Source: Achromobacter anxifer (GTDB taxonomy: Bacteria; Pseudomonadota; Gammaproteobacteria; Burkholderiales; Burkholderiaceae_B). From it: DNA of 64,000 bases. How positions within the stretch are numbered: position 1 is the first letter of the stretch; the number at the start of each line of letters is the position of its first letter. The notes beneath the pieces were generated by a model. It was not told the origin of the DNA, searched no databases, and saw nothing but the letters and a program-made list of their open reading frames with translations. Location of the stretch: NCBI RefSeq assembly GCF_903652925.1, contig NZ_CAHLAR010000016.1, forward strand, positions 56,626-120,625. The letters are read 5' to 3'. Position numbers and translations under genes: made by a program. Positions 51,639 through 60,499 of the stretch are shown here, piece by piece.

Positions 51639-52553
51639 ATGCAGGAAATCAGCCAGGTCCGCCTGAAATACTTCAACGAGGTCATGGCCTGCGGCTCGAT
51701 ACGGGGCGCGGCGGACAAGCTGGATACGGCGGCCTCCGTCATCAGCCGGCAGATACAGCTGCTGGAAAAGGAATTGGGCGTGCAGCTGTTCGAGCGGCGC
51801 TCGCGCGGGCTGACGCCCACCGAGGCGGCCGACATGCTGCTGGAGTATCACCGCGGCTGCCGCGCCCAGCAGGAACACCTGAATGCGCGCCTGCAGGAAC
51901 TGCGCGGCATGCAGCGCGGCAACGTGCAGCTGATGATCAGCGAGGGCTTTATCGACGGCCTGATGGAGCACGTGGTGGGGCCGTTCTGCATCGAATATCC
52001 GCAGATCAACATCAGCGTCAACGTGGGGTCGGTGAATGAAGTGGTCGAGGCGGTGGCTGCCGACGCGGCTCATATCGGCCTGGCCTACAACCCGCCCGTG
52101 GATCCGCGGCTGCGCTGCCGCGCCAGCCGCAAGCATCCGGTCTGCCTGCTGGCCGGCCGCGGCCATGCCCTGGCCGCGCGGCGAGGGCCGCTGACCATCG
52201 CCGACATCCTGCCGTATCCCTTCGCGCTGATGTCCGCGCCCTATGGGCTGCGCCAGGCGGTGGACCTGCTGGAATTCACCGAGCGCATTCACCTGACGCC
52301 CAGCCTCACCACCAATTCCCTGCGCGTGCTGAAGCAGTATGCGATCAGCGGCGCGGGCGTGACGCTGATGCCCAACCTGGGCGTGCACCATGAGCTGGCC
52401 AGCGGCGAACTGGTCGCGATTCCCATCGCGCACCCCATCCTGAGCGCGCCCGAATGCCAGGCGCTACTGCGGCTGGGGCGGCCGCTGTCGTCCGCCGCCA
52501 ATGAGGTCATGCGGCGCATCGAACAACGCCTGCCGGCGTTCTCGGGAAGCTGA
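51639..52553 (+). CDS. LysR-family regulator
   Basis: This 304-residue LysR protein has a helix-turn-helix at about residues 20-46 (SIRGAADKLDTAASVISRQIQLLEKELG), then RRSRGLTPTEAADMLLEYHRG. The effector domain has VQLMISEGFIDGLMEHVVGPF. It is divergent from the MFS/MlrC-like unit and has a clear T-N11-A palindrome in the gap, so it likely regulates uptake and cleavage of that substrate. Confidence 0.87.
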   Translation: MQEISQVRLKYFNEVMACGSIRGAADKLDTAASVISRQIQLLEKELGVQLFERRSRGLTPTEAADMLLEYHRGCRAQQEHLNARLQELRGMQRGNVQLMISEGFIDGLMEHVVGPFCIEYPQINISVNVGSVNEVVEAVAADAAHIGLAYNPPVDPRLRCRASRKHPVCLLAGRGHALAARRGPLTIADILPYPFALMSAPYGLRQAVDLLEFTERIHLTPSLTTNSLRVLKQYAISGAGVTLMPNLGVHHELASGELVAIPIAHPILSAPECQALLRLGRPLSSAANEVMRRIEQRLPAFSGS

Positions 52554-52610
52554 GCGCCAGCGCGTCGGGCCGCGCCCGCTTACAATGGCCGCACTTTCGG
52601 AGGTATCACC

Positions 52611-53195
52611 ATGTCGGTCACAACCGATATCAAAATACGCCCCCTGGAGCGTGGCGACCTGCACTTCGTGCACAAGATCAACAATAACGACGTCATCATG
52701 CGTTATTGGTTTGAAGAGCCCTACGAGGCCTACGACGAACTGGTCGCCCTGTATGACCGCCACTTGCATGACCAGAACGAGCGGCGTTTCATCATCGAGC
52801 ACGACACCGGGCAGCCCGCTGGCCTGGTCGAACTGGTGGAAATCGACTACATCCACCGCCGCGCCGAATTCCAGATCATCATCGCGCCCAGCTACCAGGG
52901 CCGGGGCTACGCCAAGGCGGCGACCCGCATCGCGGTGGGCTACGCCTTCCGCGTGCTGAACCTGCACAAGGTCTATCTGGTGGTGGACAAGGACAACACC
53001 GCCGCCGTGCACATCTACGAGCGCTGCGGCTTCCAGATCGAGGGCGTGCTGAAGGAAGAGTTCTTTTCCAACGGCGCCTATCGCGACGCCTACCGCATGG
53101 CCTTGCTGCAGCACGACCATCTGCGCGACGTGGGTCCTGGCGCCCCGGATGCGCCGGTGCTGCGCGACTGGCCGCAGGAAGAGCAGGCGGGCTGA
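52611..53195 (+). CDS. speG: Spermidine N1-acetyltransferase SpeG
   Basis: This 194-residue GNAT enzyme is strongly similar to E. coli SpeG. It has [31 protein letters not shown] ([11 protein letters not shown] is nearly invariant), [20 protein letters not shown] and the acetyl-CoA site [16 protein letters not shown], followed by [13 protein letters not shown]. It acetylates spermidine and spermine to limit polyamine toxicity. A perfect GGAGGT ribosome site precedes the ATG. It starts 57 nt after the LysR gene and is convergent with cadA. Confidence 0.95.
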   Translation: MSVTTDIKIRPLERGDLHFVHKINNNDVIMRYWFEEPYEAYDELVALYDRHLHDQNERRFIIEHDTGQPAGLVELVEIDYIHRRAEFQIIIAPSYQGRGYAKAATRIAVGYAFRVLNLHKVYLVVDKDNTAAVHIYERCGFQIEGVLKEEFFSNGAYRDAYRMALLQHDHLRDVGPGAPDAPVLRDWPQEEQAG

Positions 53196-53204
53196 GGCCT
53201 TGCG

Positions 53205-53234
53205 CCGGCGGCCATGCGAGGCATGCGCCGCCGG
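53205..53234. terminator. Hairpin between convergent speG and cadA
   Basis: CCGGCGGC-CATGC pairs with GCATG-GCCGCCGG (one bulged C) around a 3-nt loop, giving a 13-bp stem in the 53-nt gap. No U-tract is present. The location makes it a likely bidirectional stop or 3'-end protector. Confidence 0.5.
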
Positions 53235-53248
53235 GTCGGGCTCCCGAG

Positions 53249-55741
53249 TCAATGGGCGGCAGGCGCCGCCCGCAACAGCCGCAGGCCGTTGGCCACCACC
53301 AGCAGGCTGGCGCCCACGTCGGCGAACACCGCCATCCACAGTGTTGCATTGCCGGTCATGGCCAGGGCCAGGAACACGGCCTTGATGCCCAGCGCCAGCA
53401 CGATGTTCTGCACCAGCACGCGATGCGTGGCGTGCGACAGGCGCAGGAAGGTGCCGATTTTGCGCAGGTCGTCGTCCATCAGGGCCACGTCCGCGGTTTC
53501 GATGGCGGTGCCGGTGCCGGCCGCGCCCATGGCGAAGCCGATGTCGGCGCGGGCCAGGGCGGGGGCGTCGTTGATGCCGTCGCCCACCATGCCCACGCGG
53601 CCGCCTGACGCCAGCTTGCTTTCGATGGCGCCGAGCTTGTCTTCGGGCAACTGGTCGCCGCGCGCCTCGTCGATGCCGACTTGCCGAGCGATGGCCTGGG
53701 CGGTGGGCGTGTTGTCGCCCGTCAGCATCAGGGTGCGCACGCCCAGGGCGTGCAGGTCCGCGATGGCGGTGGCGCTGGTCGGCTTGACCGTGTCGGCCAC
53801 GGCGGCGACGGCCAGCACGCGGCTGCCGTCGGTCAGCGCGATGGCGCTCTTGCCCTGGCGTTCCAGTTCGTCCAGGCGCGCTTCCAGCTTGGGGCTGGAA
53901 ACGCCCAGTTCGCGCATCAGGCGGCGGTTGCCCAGCTGAAAGGTCACGCCGTCCAGCGTGGCGCTGACGCCGCGGCCGGGCAGGGCGGTGAAGTCCTGCA
54001 CGTCCAGCAGGGCCGTGCCGGCTTCGCGCGCGGCATTGGCCACGGCCAGCGACACCGGGTGGTCAGAGCGCGCGGCCAGGCTGGCCGCGACCAGCGTGGC
54101 GGGCTGGCGGCTCAGGTCGGACACGTCCCATTCCTGGATGTCGGTCTGCACCGGCTTGCCGTGGGTCAGCGTGCCGGTCTTGTCCAGCGCCAGCCACTTC
54201 AGGTTGCGGCCTTCTTCGAGATATACGCCGCCCTTGACCAGGATGCCGCGGCGCGAGGCGGCGGTCAGGCCGCTGACGATGCTGACCGGCGTGGAAATGA
54301 CCAGCGCGCAGGGGCAGGCGATGATCAGCAACGCCAGGGCGCGGTAGATCGCGTCGAACCAGGGCTGGCTCCACAGCAGAGGCGGCAGCACCGCCACCAG
54401 CACGGCTATGCCTACTACTGCGGGCGTGTAGATGCGCGAGAAGCGGTCGATGAAGCGCTGCGTCGGCGCGCGCGCGCCTTGCGCCTGTTCGACCGCGTGG
54501 ATGATGCGCGCCAGCGTGGTGTTGCCGGCTGCGGCGGTGACGCGGTATTCGAAGGAGCCGGCCGCGTTGACCGTGGCCGCGTAGACCGGATCGTCCAGCG
54601 TCTTTTCCACGGGCAGGCTTTCGCCGGTGATGGGCGACTGGTCCACCGCCGAGCTGCCGTTGACGAGGATGCCGTCGGCCGCGATGCGCTCGCCGGGCCG
54701 CACGCGCACGATGTCGCCCAATTGCAGGCTGGCGGCGGGCACTTCCAGCCACTGGCCATCGGCCTGGCGCACCGTCGCCGTTTCCGGCGCCAGGTCGAGC
54801 AGGCCGCGGATGGCGTTGCGCGCCCGGTCCAGGGAACGGGCCTCGATCAGTTCGGCCACGTTGAACAGGAACATCACCATGGCCGCCTCGGGCCATTGGC
54901 CGATCAGCACCGCGCCGGTGACGGCGATGCTCATCAGGGCGTTGATGTTGAGGTTGCCGTTGCGCACGGCGATCCAGCCCTTGCGGTAGGTGCTGACGCC
55001 GCAGGCCAGGATGGCGGCCACGGCCAGCGCCGCGGTGGCGCCCAGCGGCCAGCCGGCGAAGTGCGACAGCTCGGACAGCGCCGCCAGGACGCCGGCGCCG
55101 CCGATCAGCCACCAGTTCACGGGCTTGGCGGCGGGGGCGGGCGTGCCGGGGGCGTTGTCGGCCAGCGGTTCCGGCGTCATGTCCAGCGACTTGATGGCGG
55201 CCATGATGCGGTCCAGCGCGCCTTCGGCGTGCACCACCGTCAGCACGCGCTGCATCAGGTTGAAGTCCAGCGCATGCACGCCGTCCAGGTTGTCCAGCTT
55301 CTTGCGGATCAGCGTTTCCTCGGTGGGGCAGTCCATCTGGCCGATGCGCAGCCGCGCCAGCGACTGGCCCGGGCCGGCGCTGAGCGTGGCCGCGCCGGAG
55401 CCCGAAACGTTGATCGACTGGGAGCCGGCGCCGCAGCAGGCGCCGCCGGAATGATCGTGGCCCTGCGCGGCCTTGTGATCGTGGCCGTGGTCGTGATCAT
55501 GAGGGTGGTTGTGATCATGGCCGTGTCCGGCATGATCGTGTCCCGCGTGGCCATGCGCGGCATGGTCGTGGCTGGCATGGTCGTGCCCGGCATGTGCATG
55601 GCTGGAATGATCGTGCCCCGAATGATCGCGTCCGGCATCCGCGCGCGCGTTCGTGGCCGCAGCGCCGCAGGCGCCGCCCGCGCAGCAGCCGTCTTGCCCG
55701 GCGGGCGCATGTTGGTGTTTTTTGACCGGAGGTAAAGACAT
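53249..55741 (-). CDS. cadA: Zn/Cd/Pb-translocating P1B-type ATPase with His-rich N-terminus
   Basis: This 830-residue P-type ATPase has a His-rich segment at about 37-98 built of GHDHA-like units, cysteine pairs at DGCCAGG and GACCGAG, and a heavy-metal domain with MDCPTEE. Membrane helices include the ion-binding ACPCAL near residue 475; then come phosphorylation DKTGTLTHG near 520, LTGDNTPTA and GDGINDAPALARAD. The CPC motif and HMA domain indicate export of Zn(II), Cd(II) or Pb(II). GAGG precedes the ATG. It is divergent from a MerR-type regulator with a 19-bp-spacer promoter between them. Confidence 0.95.
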   Translation of the reverse strand: MSLPPVKKHQHAPAGQDGCCAGGACGAAATNARADAGRDHSGHDHSSHAHAGHDHASHDHAAHGHAGHDHAGHGHDHNHPHDHDHGHDHKAAQGHDHSGGACCGAGSQSINVSGSGAATLSAGPGQSLARLRIGQMDCPTEETLIRKKLDNLDGVHALDFNLMQRVLTVVHAEGALDRIMAAIKSLDMTPEPLADNAPGTPAPAAKPVNWWLIGGAGVLAALSELSHFAGWPLGATAALAVAAILACGVSTYRKGWIAVRNGNLNINALMSIAVTGAVLIGQWPEAAMVMFLFNVAELIEARSLDRARNAIRGLLDLAPETATVRQADGQWLEVPAASLQLGDIVRVRPGERIAADGILVNGSSAVDQSPITGESLPVEKTLDDPVYAATVNAAGSFEYRVTAAAGNTTLARIIHAVEQAQGARAPTQRFIDRFSRIYTPAVVGIAVLVAVLPPLLWSQPWFDAIYRALALLIIACPCALVISTPVSIVSGLTAASRRGILVKGGVYLEEGRNLKWLALDKTGTLTHGKPVQTDIQEWDVSDLSRQPATLVAASLAARSDHPVSLAVANAAREAGTALLDVQDFTALPGRGVSATLDGVTFQLGNRRLMRELGVSSPKLEARLDELERQGKSAIALTDGSRVLAVAAVADTVKPTSATAIADLHALGVRTLMLTGDNTPTAQAIARQVGIDEARGDQLPEDKLGAIESKLASGGRVGMVGDGINDAPALARADIGFAMGAAGTGTAIETADVALMDDDLRKIGTFLRLSHATHRVLVQNIVLALGIKAVFLALAMTGNATLWMAVFADVGASLLVVANGLRLLRAAPAAH
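55447..55633 (-). repeat. Degenerate repeats encoding the CadA His-rich segment
   Basis: The minus strand encodes repeated GHDHAGH/SHDHA-type units over about 60 codons. In DNA this gives imperfect direct repeats built on CATGATCGTG-like words on the plus strand. Repeat copy number is likely to vary between strains. The segment probably buffers or delivers metal to the pump. Confidence 0.7.
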
Positions 55742-55773
55742 CGTCCTCTGCCTTGAAATAAGCTGGTGACGCT

Positions 55774-55804
55774 ATTCCACACCTTGGAGTTACTATAGGG
55801 TCAA
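55774..55804 (-). promoter_or_regulatory. MerR-type cadA promoter with 19-bp spacer
   Basis: On the minus strand a -35 TTGACC (55799-55804) and a -10 TGGAAT (55774-55779) are separated by 19 bp instead of 17. The spacer region contains the dyad ACCTTGGAG...CTATAGGGT (55781-55801) that resembles known CadR/PbrR/ZntR sites. MerR regulators activate such over-long promoters by twisting the DNA when metal binds. Confidence 0.8.
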
Positions 55805-55841
55805 CCCCCTAAATCAATCGGATGCGATCCGGGAGGCAGCG

Positions 55842-56276
55842 ATGCGTATCGGCGAATTGGCCACGGCGGCCGGAACCACGGTCGAAACCGTCAGGTATTA
55901 CGAGAAAGAAGGGCTGTTGCCGGCCCCGGAACGGGGACTGAACAACTACCGCAGCTATGGGCAGCCCCATCTGGAGCGGCTGCGGCTGATCCGCAATTGC
56001 CGGGCGCTGGATATGACGCAGGACGAGATCCGCGCCATTTTGTCGCTGGCGGACAACCACCAGAGCGGTTGCGGCCCCATCAATGAGCTGTTCGACGAGC
56101 ACATCTCCCACGTCGACGAGCGCATTGCCGAACTGACCCAGCTCAAGTCCCAGCTGACCGAGCTGCGTCAGCGCTGCCTGTCGGCCCGGCCCGACACGGA
56201 AGATTGCGGCATCCTGCATGGCCTGAGCGAAATGCAGGTCGAAGAGCGCCAGGAACGCCACACGCACCTGGGCTGA
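55842..56276 (+). CDS. cadR: MerR-family Cd(II)/Pb(II)/Zn(II)-responsive regulator
   Basis: This 144-residue MerR protein opens MRIGELATAAGTTVETVRYYEKEGLLP, with the helix-turn-helix and wing, and has a long dimer helix. Metal-binding cysteines are Cys77 (SGCGP), Cys112 (RQRC) and Cys122 (EDCGIL), the pattern of CadR/PbrR/ZntR proteins. The tail ERHTHLG has two His. It is divergent from cadA, and the MerR-type promoter lies between, so it activates cadA on metal stress. Exact metal preference is not predictable. Confidence 0.93.
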   Translation: MRIGELATAAGTTVETVRYYEKEGLLPAPERGLNNYRSYGQPHLERLRLIRNCRALDMTQDEIRAILSLADNHQSGCGPINELFDEHISHVDERIAELTQLKSQLTELRQRCLSARPDTEDCGILHGLSEMQVEERQERHTHLG

Positions 56277-56332
56277 TCGCGGCCCCGAGAGGGGCCAGCC
56301 AACCAATTCCGGCCTGAGAGCCTAGGGAAAAC

Positions 56333-56355
56333 CCGCCGCGCAAAAAGCGCGGCGG
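56333..56355 (+). terminator. Hairpin downstream of cadR
   Basis: CCGCCGCGC and GCGCGGCGG form a perfect 9-bp stem around AAAAA, followed by a weak U-rich stretch (TGTCTTGTTG). A smaller hairpin, GGCCCC-GAGA-GGGGCC at 56281-56296, precedes it just after the cadR stop. Together they should end cadR transcription. Confidence 0.6.
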
Positions 56356-56385
56356 TGTCTTGTTGCGCCCAAAATCAGCATGTAA

Positions 56386-56398
56386 GATGTCCAACATC
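56386..56398. promoter_or_regulatory. FadR-type GntR operator upstream of CoA transferase
   Basis: GATGT-CCA-ACATC is a perfect 13-bp palindrome 71 nt before the CoA-transferase ATG. Its core NTGT-N3-ACAN fits the general operator form of FCD-type GntR regulators. The adjacent gene at 57731 encodes such a protein. Confidence 0.5.
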
Positions 56399-56469
56399 CG
56401 ACAAATAATGACAAGACGCCAGGCTTCATCACCGAGGCCGCGGCGCCAACAGCAGAGAGGCAGACAAGC

Positions 56470-57651
56470 ATGGATTCCAAGCCGCTGGCCCGATTCACCG
56501 TCCTGGACCTGACGCGGGTGCGTTCCGGCCCCGCCGCCGTGCGCCAGTTCGCCGATTGGGGCGCCACCGTCATCAAGATCGAGGAGCCGGGCGACCAGCA
56601 GGACGACAAGCCGGGCGGCTCGGCCCAGTTCGCCGACTACCAGAACACCCATCGCAACAAGCGCAGCGTGACGCTGAACCTCAAGCATCCGCAGGGCCGC
56701 GAGCTGTTCCTGGACCTGGTGCGCCAGGCCGACGTGGTGGTGGAAAACTACCGGCCCAACGTCAAGTTCAAGCTCGGCATCGACTACGAGACGCTGCGCC
56801 AGGTGAATCCGCGCATCGTCTACGCCAGCGTCTCGGGATTCGGGCAGGACGGCCCCTACGCCGGACGCCCGGGGCTGGACCAGATCGCGCAGGGCATAGG
56901 CGGGCTGATGTCGGTGACGGGCGAGCCCGGCCGCGGCCCCATGCGTGCCGGGATTCCGGTGGCGGACCTGACGTCCGGCCTGTTCTGCGCCATCGGCATC
57001 TTCATCGCGCTGCTGGAGCGCGAGGTGTCGGGGCAGGGCCAGTGGGTGCAGACCTCGCTGCTGCAGTCGCAGGTCTGGATGATGGATTTCCAGGCCATGC
57101 GCTGGCTGATGAACGGCGAAGTGCCTGGCCAGAGCGGCAACGACCACCCCACCAGCAGCCCGACGGGCGTGTTTCCCACCAGCGACGGCTATATGAATAT
57201 CGCGGCCATGGGCAACGATATCTATGCGCGCCTGTGCCGAGTGCTGGAACTGCCGGAACTGATCGAGGATGAACGTTTCCTGACCGTGCCGCTGCGGGCG
57301 CGCAACCGCCCCGCGCTGAACGCCGCCATCGCCGCGCGTACGGCCACCCGCCGCACCGCCGAGTGGATCGCGCTGATGAACAAGGAGGGCGTGCCTTGCG
57401 GCCCGATCCTGGGCATGGACCAGACTTTCGAGGATCCGCAGGTGCGGCACCTGGGACTGAGCCGCGAGATCCGGCATCCCGCGCTGGGGCCGATTTCGGT
57501 GGTGGGGCAGCCCATGATCCTGAGCCGCTCGGCGGCCGGAGAGATGGCGCCCGCGCCCGAGCGTGGCCAGCACAATGACGACGTGTACGGCGGCATGCTG
57601 GGCCTGGCGCCCGACGCGCTGCGGCAACTGGCCCGCGAGGGCGTCATTTAA
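56470..57651 (+). CDS. CaiB/BaiF (class III) CoA transferase
   Basis: This 393-residue family III CoA transferase has LARFTVLDLTRVRSGPAAVRQFADWGA near the N-terminus, ENYRPNVKFKLGIDYETL, SVSGFGQDGPYAGRPGLDQIAQG and the active-site Asp in GIPVADLTSGLFCAIG. C-terminal GVPCGPILGMDQTFEDPQV is standard. It moves CoA from an acyl-CoA donor to a free acid. It is followed by a GntR gene and an enoyl-CoA hydratase, suggesting a small catabolic operon that activates an acid without ATP. Confidence 0.92.
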   Translation: MDSKPLARFTVLDLTRVRSGPAAVRQFADWGATVIKIEEPGDQQDDKPGGSAQFADYQNTHRNKRSVTLNLKHPQGRELFLDLVRQADVVVENYRPNVKFKLGIDYETLRQVNPRIVYASVSGFGQDGPYAGRPGLDQIAQGIGGLMSVTGEPGRGPMRAGIPVADLTSGLFCAIGIFIALLEREVSGQGQWVQTSLLQSQVWMMDFQAMRWLMNGEVPGQSGNDHPTSSPTGVFPTSDGYMNIAAMGNDIYARLCRVLELPELIEDERFLTVPLRARNRPALNAAIAARTATRRTAEWIALMNKEGVPCGPILGMDQTFEDPQVRHLGLSREIRHPALGPISVVGQPMILSRSAAGEMAPAPERGQHNDDVYGGMLGLAPDALRQLAREGVI

Positions 57652-57730
57652 GGCCAGGTCCAGGCTCCGCGCATAATATCGCCGCCAAGGTCGCCCGCGC
57701 ATCCGGCGGCCCAGACGGAGACAGCCCCAC

Positions 57731-58477
57731 ATGAACGCCCCATCCACCACCGCCGCCGATCAGGTCTTTTCCAGCCTGGGACGCCCTGACAACCTGCCGG
57801 ACGAGATCGCTTCGCAGATCCGCCAGAAGATCGTCCTGCGCGAATTCGAGCCGGGCCAGCGCCTGCCCACGGAATTCGAATTGGCGCAGATGTTCGCCGT
57901 CAGCCGCAACGTGGTGCGCGAGGCGATCGCGCGGCTGAAGCTGTCGGGCTATGTCGACACGCGGCGCGGCGTGGGTTCCTTCGTGGCGCTGGACGTGGGC
58001 ACGCGCAATTTCGAGATCGCGCCCGAGGACCTGCTCCAGCCCGAGCCTCTGCTGCACATATTCTGGCTGCGGGTGGAACTGGAATCCGGCGCCGCGGCGC
58101 AGGCGGCGCTGCACCGCAGCCCCGAGCAGATCGAAACCCTGCGCCAGGCCCTGCAACGGGTCGACGCGGCCGGCAACGACTGGCAGGCCGGCGCCGACCA
58201 CGCGCTGGACTTCCACATGGCCGTGGGCGAAGCCACCAACAACCCTTACTTCGTGCGCCTCCTGGCGCACCTGCGCCACGTGTTCCGCGGCGCCGTGCGC
58301 ACGCTGCGCTATACCAGCGCGGGCACCGAGCGCGTGCCGGAAATCGAGCGCGAACACCACCGCATTTTCGATGCCATCGTCGCCGGCGACAGCGAGGCCG
58401 CGCGCCTCGCCATGCGCGTGCACCTGACCAATGGCATCCAACGGCACCAGACAGTCATACAAGGAAAGCAACCGTGA
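57731..58477 (+). CDS. GntR-family (FadR/FCD type) regulator
   Basis: This 248-residue regulator has LPDEIASQIRQKIVLREFEPGQRLPTEFELAQMF, then SRNVVREAIARLKLSGYVDTRRGVGSFV as winged helix-turn-helix (about residues 23-82). The FCD domain contains ALDFHMAVGEATNNPYFV and EREHHRIFDAIVAGD. GGAGACAG precedes the ATG. It overlaps the enoyl-CoA hydratase gene by 4 nt and lies 79 nt after the CoA transferase, so it sits inside the operon it probably controls. Confidence 0.88.
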   Translation: MNAPSTTAADQVFSSLGRPDNLPDEIASQIRQKIVLREFEPGQRLPTEFELAQMFAVSRNVVREAIARLKLSGYVDTRRGVGSFVALDVGTRNFEIAPEDLLQPEPLLHIFWLRVELESGAAAQAALHRSPEQIETLRQALQRVDAAGNDWQAGADHALDFHMAVGEATNNPYFVRLLAHLRHVFRGAVRTLRYTSAGTERVPEIEREHHRIFDAIVAGDSEAARLAMRVHLTNGIQRHQTVIQGKQP

Positions 58478-59289
58478 CCACACTACGCATCCTGCAGGGC
58501 GAGATCACCGACAACATCGTGGCCGAAAAGCGCGGCGCGGTGGGCTGGCTGACATTCAACGATCCGCAGCGGCACAACGCAGTGTCGTTCGCGATGTGGG
58601 AGGCGGTGCCGGTGGTGCTGGAAGCCTTCCGCCAGGATCCGGAGATCCGGGCGGTGGTATTGCAGGGCGCGGGCGGCAAGGCCTTCGTCAGCGGCGCCAA
58701 CATCTCGCAGTTCGACAAGCTGCGCAGCGGCGAAGACGCGGTGGTCGAGTACGAGCGCGTGGCCGAGGCCGCGCAGCTGGCGCTGTACGACTACGACAAA
58801 CCCACCATTGCGTACATCCAGGGCTATTGCATCGGCGGCGGCCTGAACATCGCCCTGTGCTGCGACATCCGCATTGCGTCCGATAACAGCAGCTTCGCGA
58901 TTCCCGCCGGCAAGCTGGGCCTGGGCTACCGCCTGACCGCGATCCGCAACCTGGTGACGGCGGTCGGTCCCGCCAACGCGCTGGAGATCTTCCTGACGGC
59001 GGCGCGCTACGACGCGCACCAGGCCAAGGAGCTGGGTCTGATCCGCAGGGTGGCGCCGGCCGAAGAACTGCCGCAGGTGCTGGACACGATGCTGTCGCAG
59101 ATCCAGGCCAATGCGCCCCTGACGCTGCGCGCCGGCAAGAAGATGATCCGCCAGCTGCAGCAGCTGGGGCCGGAGGTCGACGTGGAAGGCATGCGCCGCC
59201 TGGTGCTGGAGTGCTTCGAGAGCAATGACTACCGCGAGGGCCGCGAGGCGTTCGCGGAAAAGAGAGCGCCGGTGTTCACCGGCACCTGA
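58474..59289 (+). CDS. Enoyl-CoA hydratase/isomerase family protein
   Basis: This 271-residue crotonase-fold protein has the oxyanion-hole segment AFVSGANISQFDKL in place of the usual SAGxDL, and PTIAYIQGYCIGGGLNIALCCDIRIAS. The second catalytic Glu position is replaced (SFAIPAGKLGLGY), as in many crotonase members that are not classical hydratases. A GTG start at 58474 has AAGGAAAG just upstream and overlaps the GntR stop. The reaction is unknown, but coupling with a CoA transferase indicates CoA-ester metabolism. Confidence 0.87.
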   Translation: MTTLRILQGEITDNIVAEKRGAVGWLTFNDPQRHNAVSFAMWEAVPVVLEAFRQDPEIRAVVLQGAGGKAFVSGANISQFDKLRSGEDAVVEYERVAEAAQLALYDYDKPTIAYIQGYCIGGGLNIALCCDIRIASDNSSFAIPAGKLGLGYRLTAIRNLVTAVGPANALEIFLTAARYDAHQAKELGLIRRVAPAEELPQVLDTMLSQIQANAPLTLRAGKKMIRQLQQLGPEVDVEGMRRLVLECFESNDYREGREAFAEKRAPVFTGT

Positions 59290-59465
59290 TCTCCGGCCGC
59301 GGGCCGGATTCCCTACGCGGCTTGCAGGTCCGCGCCTTTCCCGGCGCGGCCGGGGGAGGCTTGCGTCCTGAATCCGCGCGCGGACCGGATCAACCCGGCC
59401 ACCGATCCCATGCCGGACGGCCAGGCCATAGACCGCGCAGTAAGCGCGGCGACGAGGAGACAGAC

Positions 59466-60449
59466 ATGAAAGCGGTTCATCTGAAGGCAGGCCTGGCGGG
59501 GCTGGCGGCGTGGCTGTGCGCGGCGCCGTTGCAGGCGCAGGGCGCGTATCCGAGCCAGCCGGTGCGCATCGTGGTGGGCTACGCCGCGGGCGGCACCACC
59601 GACATCCTGGCGCGCGCCCTGGGCGAGCAGCTGAGCAAGGAGCTCAAGCAGCCCGTCATCATCGAGAACAAGGCCGGCGCCGCCGGCAACATCGCGGCGG
59701 CGGCCGTGCAGCAGGCCGCGCCCGACGGCTACACCCTGTTCATGGCCACCGTTTCCAGCCATGGCATCAACCCGGTCGTGTACAAGAAGTCGCTGGGCTA
59801 CGATCCGGTGGGCGGCTTTACGCCGGTCAGCATGATCGCCTCGATTCCGCTGGTGCTGGTCGCCAATCCCAAGCTGCCGGTCGCCTCGGTGGCGGACCTG
59901 GTCAAGCTGGCGCGCGAGAAGCCGGGCGACCTGAACTATTCCTCCAGCGGCAACGGTTCGCCGGTGCATGTGGCCGGGGCCATGTTCGCTTCCGAAGCCA
60001 AGGTGCAGATCCAGCACGTGCCTTACCGCGGCGGGTCGCTGGCCAATTCCTCGGTGATGAGCGGCGAGACCCAGTTCAGCTTCGCGACCTTGCCCGCGGC
60101 CCTGCCGCAGGTTCGCGCAGGCGCGCTGCGCGCCCTGGCCGTGACCACCCGTGACCGTTCGGCCGAATTGCCCGACGTGCCCACGGTGGCCGAGGACCCC
60201 ATGTTCAAGGGCTACGAGATCAACACCTGGAACGCGCTGATGGCGCCCAAGGGCACGCCCGACGCGGTGGTGGAGGTGCTGAACAAGGCGGTGGCGCGTT
60301 CCCTGGCCGTGCCCGCGCTTCAAACCCGTTTCAAGGGCGAAGGCGCGACGCCGGGCGCGAGCAGTCCGGCCGAGCTGGGCCAGTTCGTCAATGCGGAGCT
60401 GGCGCGCTGGGCCGGCGTCATCCAGGAAGTCGGCATCCAGATCGAATGA
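59466..60449 (+). CDS. Bug/TctC-family periplasmic binding protein
   Basis: This 327-residue protein has a signal peptide ending at PLQAQ near residue 25, then YPSQPVRIVVGYAAGGTTDILARAL. VIIENKAGAAGNIAAAAVQQAAPDGYTL and HVPYRGGSLANSSVMSGETQFSF are hallmark Bug features. Such proteins are hugely expanded in Bordetella/Achromobacter and bind carboxylic acids for tripartite tricarboxylate transporters. AGGAGAC precedes the ATG. Located 176 nt after the enoyl-CoA hydratase, it may capture the acid used by that operon. No membrane components are adjacent. Confidence 0.92.
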   Translation: MKAVHLKAGLAGLAAWLCAAPLQAQGAYPSQPVRIVVGYAAGGTTDILARALGEQLSKELKQPVIIENKAGAAGNIAAAAVQQAAPDGYTLFMATVSSHGINPVVYKKSLGYDPVGGFTPVSMIASIPLVLVANPKLPVASVADLVKLAREKPGDLNYSSSGNGSPVHVAGAMFASEAKVQIQHVPYRGGSLANSSVMSGETQFSFATLPAALPQVRAGALRALAVTTRDRSAELPDVPTVAEDPMFKGYEINTWNALMAPKGTPDAVVEVLNKAVARSLAVPALQTRFKGEGATPGASSPAELGQFVNAELARWAGVIQEVGIQIE

Positions 60450-60499
60450 CCTCTGGCGGTCCGGGGGGATGACGGCCCGGGGCGGCGGAGTGGCGTAAT

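Noticed and set aside
55447-55633. Possible CRISPR-like repeat array
   Set aside because: The repeats are short, imperfect and in frame with the CadA His-rich segment, without unique spacers of constant length.
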